Below are positions 50,131 to 59,041 of a DNA stretch of 64,000 nucleotides, piece after piece (position 1 is the stretch's first letter; each line of letters opens with the position of its first letter). The DNA comes from Natronoflexus pectinivorans (GTDB taxonomy: Bacteria; Bacteroidota; Bacteroidia; Bacteroidales; Marinilabiliaceae), in the NCBI RefSeq assembly GCF_004345615.1, contig NZ_SLWK01000011.1, forward strand, positions 55,523 through 119,522, read 5' to 3'. Below the pieces are notes generated by a model. The model saw only the letters and a program-made list of their open reading frames with translations. It was not told where the DNA came from and searched no databases. The translations under genes and the position numbers were made by a program.

Positions 50131-51579
50131 TCATTCCGCCACCGGCACCAGTCTGAAAATAGCTCCCGGATTTTCAACAGCCACATAAACGTATCCGTCG
50201 GGGCCCATCTCTACGTTTCTAACGCGTCCAATTTCGCGAAGCAATATCTCCTCATGCACCACTTCGTTTCCTACTATTTCATTTCTAACCAGGTATCTAA
50301 AACTTAACGAGCCGGACAAAATGCTGTTCTCCCAAGCTTTAAATGGCTCTCCGGTTACAAATGCCATTCCGCAAGGAGCTATGGAGGGTGTCCATTCAAT
50401 CACCGGTTGTTCCATGCCTTCTTTTTCGGTTTTCTCCGTGATGACGCTGCCATCGTAATTGATACCATAAGAAATAACCGGCCATCCGTAATTTAGTCCT
50501 TTCTCTATGATGTTGAGTTCATCGCCTCCTTTTGGGCCGTGCTCATGCGACCATAAAACACCCGTTTCTGGGTGTTTTACCAAGCCCTGAGGGTTTCTGT
50601 GGCCGTAGGACCAGATGGTTGCCATGGCTCCTGGCTCGTTGACAAATGGATTGTCCTGTGGTATGGTTCCATCATCGGCAATGCGGTGAATTTTTCCGGC
50701 GTGATTGGTCAAATCCTGTGCATTGTCCCAGTTGCCCCTGTCACCAATGGAGAAATAGAGGTATCCATCATCTCCGAAAACCATTCGTGAACCAAAATGT
50801 ACTGCGTTTCGAGTATCCGGCAATCCTTTAAATAACTCTTCCTTGTCCACCAGTCGGTTGTCCTGCAAACGAGCCCGCATGATGGCGGTATTGCCACCTT
50901 GTGAAGGGCCTTGTGGTCCGTATGTGGAATAGGCCAGGTATAGCCATCCATTGTTTTCGTAGTCGGGGTGCAGACGAACATCCATTAACCCGCCCTGGCC
51001 GTGAACAAAAATGGGAGGGAGGTCTTCAATCATGCTGACAAATACGCCATCTCTAAAACGGAAAAGATGCCCGCTGCGTTCTGCTACCAGCATATCTCCA
51101 TCTGGAAGCCAGGTAAGTCCCCATGGAACTTCCAGACCGGTTGCAACAGTATCGAGACGGAAGGTTATTTTTTCAGATTCGTGAATTTCACCGATATTGG
51201 GACGGTAATCGTGACTCCGGCTAGCTTCCTTCATATCGGTCAGAATGTAAACAGCCATATCGTTGATTTCTCTTGCGCTCAAGGACTGACCAAAGGCAGG
51301 CATTCCCGATTCAATATCACCATCCCTGATGATGGCGATCATATCTTCCAGGGGCATGTTGAACATGGCTTCGCGGTCTTCACCGGCAAAGCGCTCCATG
51401 TTGAGTCCGTGACAAGAGGCACAGTACCGCTCGTAATTGGAAATGGCCAGTGCTTTATCCGAAATATCCGAGTCGAAGGATATTTTCTTTGAATTGGAAC
51501 ATGTGGACGCCGTAACAAGCCAGAAAATGGCCATGGTTAAAGAAAGAAGCAAAAATGTAAACAGATGTCTGAAATTCAT
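50131..51579 (-). CDS. PQQ-dependent sugar dehydrogenase with N-terminal cytochrome c domain
   Basis: A 482-residue exported enzyme. A signal or anchor covers residues 5-25. A monohaem cytochrome c domain (about 45-125) shows CASCH at 53-57 and a distal Met in DIESGMPAFGQSLSA. A six-bladed beta-propeller of the soluble glucose dehydrogenase/aldose sugar dehydrogenase (GSDH) type follows, with EVPWGLTWLPDGDMLVAER, GLMDVRLHPDYENNGWLYL, GDRGNWDNAQDLTNHAGKI and WSYGHRNPQGLVKHP. It would oxidise a sugar or polyol in the periplasm and pass electrons through its own haem. The fusion is found in several Bacteroidota. No PQQ synthesis genes are visible. It stands alone. Confidence 0.9.
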   Translation of the reverse strand: MNFRHLFTFLLLSLTMAIFWLVTASTCSNSKKISFDSDISDKALAISNYERYCASCHGLNMERFAGEDREAMFNMPLEDMIAIIRDGDIESGMPAFGQSLSAREINDMAVYILTDMKEASRSHDYRPNIGEIHESEKITFRLDTVATGLEVPWGLTWLPDGDMLVAERSGHLFRFRDGVFVSMIEDLPPIFVHGQGGLMDVRLHPDYENNGWLYLAYSTYGPQGPSQGGNTAIMRARLQDNRLVDKEELFKGLPDTRNAVHFGSRMVFGDDGYLYFSIGDRGNWDNAQDLTNHAGKIHRIADDGTIPQDNPFVNEPGAMATIWSYGHRNPQGLVKHPETGVLWSHEHGPKGGDELNIIEKGLNYGWPVISYGINYDGSVITEKTEKEGMEQPVIEWTPSIAPCGMAFVTGEPFKAWENSILSGSLSFRYLVRNEIVGNEVVHEEILLREIGRVRNVEMGPDGYVYVAVENPGAIFRLVPVAE

Positions 51580-51756
51580 AATGTTGGTTTTAACAGGATT
51601 TTGTGATAAACTTTCTACTTTAAACTAATTTATAAGCATAAATTTAAACAGTTGTTAAATATAGATAAATTTACCGGTTCTTTTGATCTATATCAAGTTG
51701 TTAACACCAAAATAACATCGTTGTTGGTTAGATTGTTTTAGATTTTCACACTACCG

Positions 51757-51812
51757 ACGGATTAATTTAATATAGATTTCTCGCAATGCTCGAAATGACG
51801 AAACTTTCAGGA
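51757..51812 (+). repeat. Repeat family A, left half only (copy A3)
   Basis: TAGATTTCTCGCAATGCTCG through CTTTCAGGAGG matches the left half of A2. The stop codon of the downstream-ending histidine kinase gene (TGA on the minus strand) lies inside this half element, so the repeat supplies the last codons of that protein. Confidence 0.75.
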
Positions 51813-53915
51813 GGAAAATTTTGACATCTGTTCATCACTGATCAAACTGTCGTTTGATTTTGTTGTTTCAGGAATATAAGTTGGAAGAGTAAAACAGATT
51901 TTTGTTCCTTTTTTAGGCTGAGAACATGCCCAGATTGTTCCTCTATGCATTTCCACAAACTCTTTGCATAAAATAAGCCCCAATCCAGTTCCGCCGGCGT
52001 CTCCTGATTTTTGAAGGAAGAAGGTCTCTTTTTCAGCGAAAAGACTTTCTAATTGATTGGCCGATATTCCAATGCCCTGGTCTTCAACAGAAATTTCCGC
52101 AAAACCAGTTTTAATGTTAATACTTGCTGAAATAGTAATCCTGGTGTTGCCGGCCGAAAACTTGATGGAGTTGGAAATCAGGTTTCGCAATATGGTTTTA
52201 AGCATTTGAACATCTGCAAAAACATAAACGTCTGATGGAACTGAAACTTCAAAACTAAGTTGTTTTTGATTGAGCGATACATCTAATAGCTTAACGACCT
52301 GATGAACAACCGGTTTTAGTTGAATTTTTTCGGAAGAAAAATGTATGTTCCCCTTCTGGCTGTTAGCCCATGCCAATAAGTTATCCAATAGGTAATAAAG
52401 AGATGTTGATGACTCATGACTCATCTTTAAATAGTCCAGTATCTCTTCTTCGGTTTGATGGGGATTAACTGCATAAAATCCGGATAAATCACGCAAACTG
52501 CCGATGGGGCCTCTCAGGTCGTGTCCAATAATAGATAGAATACGGTCTTTGGCCAAATTGCTTTGATTGAGCTCGACGTTGATCCTGTGAATCTCCTTAT
52601 CACGTGCCAGTAATTTGCTGTGCGACTTACGAATACGTTGTTTCTGTCTGAAAAAAGTCACTCCACCAATAAAAAATAGAATAGACAAAATGGCAATGAC
52701 AAACAATATGATTAAGATGTTTCTGAAGCTGGCTTTTTGGAGTTCATCTTGTGCCTTAAGCAGCTCAATTTGGCGCTGTTGGTTCTCAAACTGGTACTGT
52801 TTTTCCAATTCCAAAATATGAGCGGCTTGTTGGTCCTTCCACAGTTCAGAGTTTAGATCAATATATTTATCTAAATATAGCAATGCGGAGTCTGGCTGGT
52901 TTAAGTTTATGAATGTTTGTAACAGATTATAATATACGTTACTTAATAGTTCCTCATTGTTCGTGTTTTTAGCAAAATCTGCCACCGAATAGAGATTTTT
53001 AATGGCTTCGGAAAAGTTTTTTGTCCTATTATAAATCTGTGCCAGATTGTTTTTAACGTTACTGATACGCGTTGAATCATTAAGTTCAATATAGATCTTC
53101 AGACTTTGATTAAGAAAGTCAATTGCTTTATCGTATTCATTGTTTTGAATAAAAATGGAAGCCATGTTAAATGCGGCATGTCCATATTGAATACTAGGTG
53201 TTTCAGGGTGCTCAATAATTTTAATGAAATGCTCCTTGGCTATTGAATAATTACTATCCATTAAATGAGCTGCACCAATTGCAAATAGTACGGATAATAA
53301 TAATTGATTATCATTTGATAATTTGGCATATTCGTAAGCGATATCTAATTGATGCATTGCATGATTTAAGTTCCTTAAACGCAAGTATATTCGAGCCATA
53401 TGGAGATGTGCTTGCGCCAAACCATGGTGGTTATTCTCTGTCTGATAAATATCTAACAATTTAAGACAAATTTCCTGACTTTTTTCAAGGTTGTTTTGGT
53501 TACTATGCAAATGAAAAAGTCTGCGTAATGTATATGTGTGCATTTCTTTTTCAATATCAGGAACGTTTAAAAGTTGGTTGTATTTTTTAATGGCGAGATC
53601 TGGATTTAACTTATGCTCGTAATGAATTGCGGTACAGAGAATGAGGAATTCTTTAAATTTAGCATTTTGATTGATGTGATTAAATAAATTAAGGGAATCA
53701 TTTTTGCTTAAAGGGAAGTAACTGGAAGTGAACTCTGCCAGTTCTATGATTTCTGGAATTGCTTTATTGCTTTGATGCATTAAGAATTGCTGATAAACTG
53801 AGTCCGCAGAGAATTCTGTTGCATTTACTATTAAATGCATACAAAACAAAAAATAGGCTAACACAGCTTTTATAAACGGAATCTGATTTTTAATATGTGT
53901 AAAGCAGAAATTCAT
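51807..53915 (-). CDS. TPR-repeat sensor histidine kinase
   Basis: A 702-residue kinase typical of Bacteroidota. A signal-like helix covers residues 14-32. Tetratricopeptide repeats span about 95-350 in the periplasm (for example AQAHLHMARIYLRLRNLNHAM and AAFNMASIFIQNNEYDKAIDF). A transmembrane helix is at 399-422 and a coiled coil lies around 425-455. HisKA has His465 in ILSIIGHDLRGPIGSLRD. The ATPase domain shows NLISNSIKFS, VEDQGIGIS and GTGLGLILCKEF. No regulator is adjacent. The final residues KFSS and the stop come from half repeat A3, so the original C-terminus may have been altered. Confidence 0.92.
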   Translation of the reverse strand: MNFCFTHIKNQIPFIKAVLAYFLFCMHLIVNATEFSADSVYQQFLMHQSNKAIPEIIELAEFTSSYFPLSKNDSLNLFNHINQNAKFKEFLILCTAIHYEHKLNPDLAIKKYNQLLNVPDIEKEMHTYTLRRLFHLHSNQNNLEKSQEICLKLLDIYQTENNHHGLAQAHLHMARIYLRLRNLNHAMHQLDIAYEYAKLSNDNQLLLSVLFAIGAAHLMDSNYSIAKEHFIKIIEHPETPSIQYGHAAFNMASIFIQNNEYDKAIDFLNQSLKIYIELNDSTRISNVKNNLAQIYNRTKNFSEAIKNLYSVADFAKNTNNEELLSNVYYNLLQTFINLNQPDSALLYLDKYIDLNSELWKDQQAAHILELEKQYQFENQQRQIELLKAQDELQKASFRNILIILFVIAILSILFFIGGVTFFRQKQRIRKSHSKLLARDKEIHRINVELNQSNLAKDRILSIIGHDLRGPIGSLRDLSGFYAVNPHQTEEEILDYLKMSHESSTSLYYLLDNLLAWANSQKGNIHFSSEKIQLKPVVHQVVKLLDVSLNQKQLSFEVSVPSDVYVFADVQMLKTILRNLISNSIKFSAGNTRITISASINIKTGFAEISVEDQGIGISANQLESLFAEKETFFLQKSGDAGGTGLGLILCKEFVEMHRGTIWACSQPKKGTKICFTLPTYIPETTKSNDSLISDEQMSKFSS

Positions 53916-54038
53916 AGTTTAAAATAAACTCTGTCTATGATTCGTCAAGAAAAACTCGTAAATAAAATTGCTCCGAATTAAAACACAACCGGAAATATTA
54001 TTATTTCCGGTTGAAGCATTATTTATCAGGAATCATCA

Positions 54039-54371
54039 TCATGGCCACTCATATTCAATTACAAGCCCTTTGTTTCCCCCACCTTTTGCCCCTGCTTCTG
54101 CTAATTCCAGTTTTATGCCTCTTTCAAGCAGTCCAATATCTTTTCTTTTGATTTTGATACTGAAATCAAACTCTTTCAGGCTCTTTGAGCCTCCGTTATA
54201 ATCAATGGTTATTTTACGGTAGTATTTGTCGTCACTGATTTTTCCGTCACCACTGATTTTGGTTTTGCTGTCGTCGGGTAACAACGCACTCACATTCAGA
54301 ATAAACTCCTTTAAATTTCCTGAGTTGTCGTTTTCATACCCGAGGTTTACGTAGGGTACCAGTTTTTCCAT
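54039..54371 (-). CDS. Hypothetical small beta-rich protein
   Basis: I do not recognise the family. The frame is open from 54407, but MEKLVPYVNLGYENDNSGNL at 54371 is the better start and gives 110 residues. The product has no signal peptide. It reads as alternating strands (LKEFILNVSALLPDDSKTK, YYRKITIDYNGGSKSLKEF) with a basic strand FSIKIKRKDIG and a Gly-rich loop AGAKGGGNKG before a final GLVIEYEWP. It could be a small structural or binding protein. It stands alone between a histidine kinase and repeat A4. Confidence 0.6.
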   Translation of the reverse strand: MEKLVPYVNLGYENDNSGNLKEFILNVSALLPDDSKTKISGDGKISDDKYYRKITIDYNGGSKSLKEFDFSIKIKRKDIGLLERGIKLELAEAGAKGGGNKGLVIEYEWP

Positions 54372-54514
54372 TTGATTTTTTTTATGGGTTAAAATATTAT
54401 TTACCATTGTAAATATATTAAAAAATCAATTTTTTTGGTGATTCGTTCCATCGGTTATTATTGAAAACTTGACCAAATTCAGTTTTTCTTAGACTAAATG
54501 ATTGATTAGTAGTT

Positions 54515-54705
54515 TTATTTAATAGTAATCATATAATAGATTTCTCGCTTCGCTCGAAATGACAAGCTGTTGCGTTGTGAGAGGAGAAGGGGTTCTTGCG
54601 GCGAAGCCGCAAGAACCCCTTCTCCCGCCTTGACCTCCTGAAAGTTTTGTCATTTCGAGCAGAGCGAGAAATCTAAATTAATTAGCCGGTCAGTAGTGAT
54701 TTAAT
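54515..54705 (-). repeat. Repeat family A, complete copy A4 (inverted)
   Basis: Most of this copy is the reverse complement of A2 at 15540-15725. Its central hairpin at 54583-54625 has a 20-bp stem around GAA. Compared with A2 the stem differs at three positions on each arm, and each change is matched by the complementary change. The flanking bases of 54372-54974 hold no gene. Confidence 0.85.
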
Positions 54706-54974
54706 ACATAATAATGTGTAAAATATCTTGTTTTCACCCCTCCAAACATCCCCCAAGTGGAAGGCTTAAAGTTCCCACTAATGTTTTTTGCTTTATTTAT
54801 AGGCGTATGCTAAACTTGTTTTTGATAGGTAAAATGTTTTTAATCAAATACATAAACTTGTCTAACATCTTGAATTTTGAAATTCTAACGATCTATTGAT
54901 GTCTGTTCCTTTCCTTTTATTAAATTTGACAAAAAGACGACAATATATTAACCCATCATTTAAAGTAGTATTTC

Positions 54975-57509
54975 ATGAAGAAGTTTTTGAAAATATTTTT
55001 TGGTGTATTGGCGGGAATTTTCCTGCTGTTGTTAATTCTTCCTTTCGTGTTTAAAGGAAAAATTGAAGCTAAGGTTCAGGAGATCATCAACGATGAGATA
55101 CATGCAACGGTTTCGTGGGACAAGTTCTCCTTATCGCTCATTAGAAATTTTCCCAATCTGCACATGGGATTGGATGGTCTTACCGTTATTAATGATGCCC
55201 CTTTTGAAGGTGATACGTTGGTACATGTGGGGAGATTTTCTCTGGCTGTTGACGTAATGAGTGCCATCAGGGGAGATGCCATCGACATCCGTTCGGTATT
55301 GGTGGATAAACCCATCATCAATTTAAAGGTAAACAGTGATTCAATTGCCAATTGGGACATTGTTCCCGAATCAGACGCACCTACTCCTGTCGCCGAAGAG
55401 GATGCTGCTGAAATGCCATCTTTCAGCATTCAGTTGCAATCTTTCGAGATTCGCGATGCAGCTCTTTCTTACAGCGATGCCACCATGAATTTAAAAACCT
55501 CCTTGAAAGGCTTTAACTCCAGAATTCGTGGAGATTTCACCGATACATATACTACGATCAACCTGGTCAGCAATGTGGAGGCCTTCGATCTGGAAATGGA
55601 CAATATTCGTTATCTGAACCGTGCCACCATTGATTTAAGAGCCGATGTGGGTGCCGATTTAGAGAATATGGTCTTTACTTTTGAGGACAACGAATTGATA
55701 TTTAGTCGTATTCCTCTGTTTATAGAAGGATATGTTGCCATGCTTGACGAAGGTTATGATATGGATTTACGCATGGCTGCCCGTCAAACGGAATTTCGCA
55801 CACTTTTGGCACTGGTGCCTGAGGCTTTTATGCAGGATTTGGATGGATTGCGAACTGAAGGTTCGCTTGCTCTGGAAGCCACGGCTAAAGGTAAATATAT
55901 TGATGAAGATCATCTTCCGGCATTTAACATCCTGTTGGATGTGAAGGACGGAGTGATTCAATATCCAGATTTGCCAAAATCCATCAATAATATCCAGATT
56001 TTCTTTCAGGTTGATAATCCCGGAGGATCAATGGATAATACCATCGCCGAAATCCGCACTTTCCACTTTGAGCTGGACAACAATCCGTTTGATGCCAATT
56101 TGCACATTTCAACACCCATTTCAAACGCGGTGTTTAAAGGAGCCATGATAGGTTCCATTGATCTGGCTTCGCTGGCCGATGCCATTCCCATGGACAGCAT
56201 TGACTTAAAGGGATTGATCACGTCCGATTTAACACTGGATGGTGATTACAACATGATTGAGAATGAGCAATATGAAGATATCAAGGCCAATGGAAATGTG
56301 ACGCTCACTAATTTTGAATTCCGTAGCCCGGATTTCCCAATGGGAGTGATCATAAGTGAGGCCGACCTGTTTTTCTCACCCCGTTACTTAGAGTTGCGTT
56401 CTTTTGCCAGCAGGGTAGGAGAGAGCGACTTTGGATTGACCGGCCGACTGGAGAACTACCTGGCATATGCTCTTAAAGATGGAACGCTTAGAGGTCGCCT
56501 GGATCATGTAAGCCAGTTTATCAATACAAATGAATTGATGGCTTTGGCTGGTGATGAGCCTGTGGAAGCCGATCAGGAAGCTGAACCATTGCAAAAAGTA
56601 TTGATTCCCGGTAACATTGAGTTTAACATGAGTACCCGAATTGACCGGATATTGTATGACAGACTGGATTTAACCAATACCACCGGAAATCTTCAAATTA
56701 AAGACTCTCGTGTGGTGATGAATGGGTTGAGGACGCACCTTTTAAATGGAAATATGGTGATGAATGGTGAATACAACACCCAGGATACCATTCGTCCTTT
56801 CGTGGATTTTGACCTGGCCATAAACTCTTTTGATATCAATATGGCTGCACACTCATTCAGCATGGTGGAATCTTTTTTGCCTGTGGCAAAAAATGCTCAG
56901 GGGCAGGTATCTTCTTCCTTCAAGTTTAATACCATCCTTGGTGACGACATGAGTCCGCTTCTCAATACATTTAATGGAGCCGGAAATCTTCGCTCAAATA
57001 ACATTGAGGTGAGTGGATCAAAAGTTCAGGATGCCATGGCTACCATGTTGCGTGATGAAAGGTATAAGGTTGCCAATGCCCGCAATGTGAGGGTCAACTT
57101 TACCATCGAAAATGGAAATCTAACCGTTGAACCTTTTGATGTTGAGGTGTTTGGAAAATCGGTTAATATTGCAGGAACACAGAGCCTCGACCAGCAGATG
57201 GACTTTACCATGCGCATGCCGGTGAGCCGAAGTGAAATCAGTAACGTGGCAGGGTTGTTGGGTGGAAATATTTCGTCGTCGGGTGGTGACGTGATGCTGG
57301 GTATAAATATTACCGGAACTCCAACCGATCCTAAGCTTTCAATCAATGCAGATGATTTGCAGAGAGCGGTTCGCGATGAGGTGCGTCGTGAAGTGGAACG
57401 TGCTGCCGAACGCGCAATAGAACAAGGCGTGGAAGAGATTCTCAAAGATGAGAACGTGCAGGAAAGAATTGAAGATGCCGGGAGAAGATTGAGAGACAGA
57501 TTTAGATAG
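54975..57509 (+). CDS. AsmA-family protein
   Basis: An 844-residue envelope protein of the AsmA/TamB-like group, thought to move lipids across or act at the inner membrane-periplasm boundary. An N-terminal membrane helix (IFFGVLAGIFLLLLILPFVF) is followed by a long beta-groove domain: an AsmA N-terminal region with NLHMGLDGLTVINDAPFEGD, and an AsmA_2/C-terminal region with VARNVRVNFTIENG and VEVFGKSVNIAGTQSLDQQ. The extreme C-terminus is a charged coiled coil (VRREVERAAERAIEQGVEEI). It is transcribed toward L19 and shares a bidirectional terminator. Exact cargo is unknown. Confidence 0.88.
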   Translation: MKKFLKIFFGVLAGIFLLLLILPFVFKGKIEAKVQEIINDEIHATVSWDKFSLSLIRNFPNLHMGLDGLTVINDAPFEGDTLVHVGRFSLAVDVMSAIRGDAIDIRSVLVDKPIINLKVNSDSIANWDIVPESDAPTPVAEEDAAEMPSFSIQLQSFEIRDAALSYSDATMNLKTSLKGFNSRIRGDFTDTYTTINLVSNVEAFDLEMDNIRYLNRATIDLRADVGADLENMVFTFEDNELIFSRIPLFIEGYVAMLDEGYDMDLRMAARQTEFRTLLALVPEAFMQDLDGLRTEGSLALEATAKGKYIDEDHLPAFNILLDVKDGVIQYPDLPKSINNIQIFFQVDNPGGSMDNTIAEIRTFHFELDNNPFDANLHISTPISNAVFKGAMIGSIDLASLADAIPMDSIDLKGLITSDLTLDGDYNMIENEQYEDIKANGNVTLTNFEFRSPDFPMGVIISEADLFFSPRYLELRSFASRVGESDFGLTGRLENYLAYALKDGTLRGRLDHVSQFINTNELMALAGDEPVEADQEAEPLQKVLIPGNIEFNMSTRIDRILYDRLDLTNTTGNLQIKDSRVVMNGLRTHLLNGNMVMNGEYNTQDTIRPFVDFDLAINSFDINMAAHSFSMVESFLPVAKNAQGQVSSSFKFNTILGDDMSPLLNTFNGAGNLRSNNIEVSGSKVQDAMATMLRDERYKVANARNVRVNFTIENGNLTVEPFDVEVFGKSVNIAGTQSLDQQMDFTMRMPVSRSEISNVAGLLGGNISSSGGDVMLGINITGTPTDPKLSINADDLQRAVRDEVRREVERAAERAIEQGVEEILKDENVQERIEDAGRRLRDRFR

Positions 57510-57523
57510 AGTGGGTGAATAAT

Positions 57524-57560
57524 AAAAAACCGTCCATCATTTCTGATGGACGGTTTTTTT
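57524..57560. terminator. Bidirectional terminator between asmA-like gene and rplS
   Basis: AAAAAACCGTCCATCA-TTTC-TGATGGACGGTTTTTT is a perfect 16-bp hairpin with A and T tracts on both strands. Confidence 0.93.
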
Positions 57561-57587
57561 AATGTGAAAAAAGAAAAAATATTATCC

Positions 57588-57935
57588 TTAAACTCTTTTC
57601 TCTTTAATACGAGCTTTTTTACCGGTAAGTTCACGGAAGTAGTAAATTCTTGCGCGACGAACTTTACCTTTTCTGTTCACCTCAATTTTATCAATAAAAG
57701 GTGAGTTGATTGGGAAAATACGCTCAACACCAACGTTGTTTGACATTTTCCTTACAGTAAATCTTTTGCTAACACCGGCTCCTTTTACTTGGATTACAGT
57801 GCCACGGAATACCTGAACACGTTCTTTGGCTCCTTCTTTAATTTTGTAGTGAACAGACACAGTATCACCGGCTCCAAATTCGGGAACCTCTACTCCTGTG
57901 TTAAAGGCCTCTTCAGCAACTTTCATCAAGTCCAT
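57588..57935 (-). CDS. rplS: 50S ribosomal protein L19
   Basis: A 115-residue ribosomal protein at the 30S-50S interface. The motif [19 protein letters not shown] is followed by [36 protein letters not shown] and the C-terminal [19 protein letters not shown]; all are diagnostic for L19. The frame is open upstream to 57998, but [11 protein letters not shown] at 57935 is the family start. It stands apart from the usual trmD-rpsP partners. A -7 box at 58019 suggests its own promoter. Confidence 0.96.
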   Translation of the reverse strand: MDLMKVAEEAFNTGVEVPEFGAGDTVSVHYKIKEGAKERVQVFRGTVIQVKGAGVSKRFTVRKMSNNVGVERIFPINSPFIDKIEVNRKGKVRRARIYYFRELTGKKARIKEKRV

Positions 57936-58018
57936 TTTCTTTTGCTTTTGAAGATTAAACTTAACCGTGCAATATTGTCTGACCCCTATGTTCAGCAAGA
58001 GATTACACGAATGAGCCG

Positions 58019-58026
58019 CAAAAGTA
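58019..58026 (-). promoter_or_regulatory. -7 element (TACTTTTG) of rplS
   Basis: On the minus strand TACTTTTG fits TAnnTTTG about 85 bases upstream of the L19 start. No clear -33 TTG is seen at the usual spacing. Confidence 0.45.
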
Positions 58027-58083
58027 CACTTTTACTTTTAATTATGGAAGAGAATTTTATTTTATTTTTTGGCAGATCAGGTG

Positions 58084-58290
58084 AAGAGACTGTTTAAATT
58101 TTTATAAATCTGCATTGAATATTTTTGGAACATTAGATGCTGAGTAAAGCGAAGTCCTGCAATGTGGGATATGACATTTAGACTGATAGACAAGATTAAG
58201 CAGAAAATAAGATCAATCTAATCTTCTTTCTCAACTACTCTATCTGCCTGATCCCGAAAACCTCGGGATAATAGTCTTCGTGTCTATAAC
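58084..58290 (+). repeat. Repeat family C, copy C2, with an embedded palindrome
   Basis: This copy has the same ordered blocks as C1 at 15773-15912, with two insertions: about 50 bases after the first block, and a family E palindrome (TCCCGAAAACCTCGGGA at 58252-58268) before the final AGTCTTCG segment. The remaining bases up to 58423 hold no gene. Confidence 0.7.
58252..58268. repeat. Family E short palindrome, copy 5 (inside C2)
   Basis: TCCCGAAAACCTCGGGA interrupts repeat C2 at a point where C1 is continuous, which suggests the palindrome is itself a mobile or inserted unit. Confidence 0.6.
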
Positions 58291-58423
58291 GGTCACATAG
58301 GATACGTTGGGATTTGCTGGCGTCATCACGGTCTGCCGTTACAAATGCCGATGCGGGGCAGAAATATTAGTGTAAACACCAAAACCCCAATGTTTTATAT
58401 CTGATGTTGTAACGCATTTGCTT

Positions 58424-58900
58424 CTAGGTCATCAAATCATTCAATGAGTAACTATTAAATCTCCTCGTTTTGGTTTTTCTGATTTTTTTAAGTTCGTTTT
58501 TTGCTTGTATTTCAATCCAAAGCATTGGGTCATTGTTAAAAATCTTTCCCAAGATTATTGCTAATTCATAATTAATCGGTCGCTCTCCTTTAATTAACTT
58601 GTTCAAATTAGAGGGATTTATTTCAATATAGTGAGCAAATTTCTTTTGTGTAATGTCTAATGTTTTCAAGTATTCTTTTAAAAAATCTCCCGGAAGCTTA
58701 AGTTCGGTTTCTTCGGATTCCAAATAATCTTGCATTTGAAATTTGATGGACAACAATTCAATCTCCCTTTGTTGTGCTTCTGACCGTTTTTTTGCTTTAT
58801 TCAACAATTTTGCTTGGAAATCTTTAAATTCATCTGTCCCAGTATCCATTGGGTTTGTTAACATCCCATTTGTTGGTTCTGTGCTGTTATTTCGTTTCAT
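58424..58900 (-). CDS. XRE-family (HigA-like) antitoxin candidate
   Basis: A 158-residue DNA-binding protein. The helix-turn-helix lies at about residues 88-140: FLKEYLKTLDITQKKFAHYI and NPSNLNKLIKGERPINYELA, with LGKIFNNDPMLWIEIQAKNELKKI in outline after it. That is the HigA pattern of an addiction-module antitoxin. The N-terminal 60 residues are helical and charged. It follows a GNAT-like gene on the same strand, with repeat B3 inserted between. Its ATG is the terminal ATG of the repeat, so its present leader is entirely repeat sequence. Confidence 0.8.
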   Translation of the reverse strand: MKRNNSTEPTNGMLTNPMDTGTDEFKDFQAKLLNKAKKRSEAQQREIELLSIKFQMQDYLESEETELKLPGDFLKEYLKTLDITQKKFAHYIEINPSNLNKLIKGERPINYELAIILGKIFNNDPMLWIEIQAKNELKKIRKTKTRRFNSYSLNDLMT

Positions 58901-59037
58901 GTGTCTAAAATTTGTTTTTAAGTAATCACATGGAACTCGCCATCATAGTCATGCTTACTTCGACAGGGCTCAGTACTTTGCCTGTGTGAGAAAAGCTTTG
59001 ACTTCGTCGATCTGGCGATTCTCATGGCTCGTTTCAT
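58898..59037 (-). repeat. Repeat family B, copy B3, between the GNAT-like and XRE genes
   Basis: On the minus strand it runs from ATGAAACGAGCC, 4 bases after the GNAT stop, to AACAAATTTTAGACAC before the XRE start ATGAAACGA. The nine bases ATGAAACGA occur at both ends, as a target duplication would. Removing one copy and the insert leaves a 4-base gap between the two genes. Confidence 0.8.
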
Positions 59038-59041
59038 CGTT

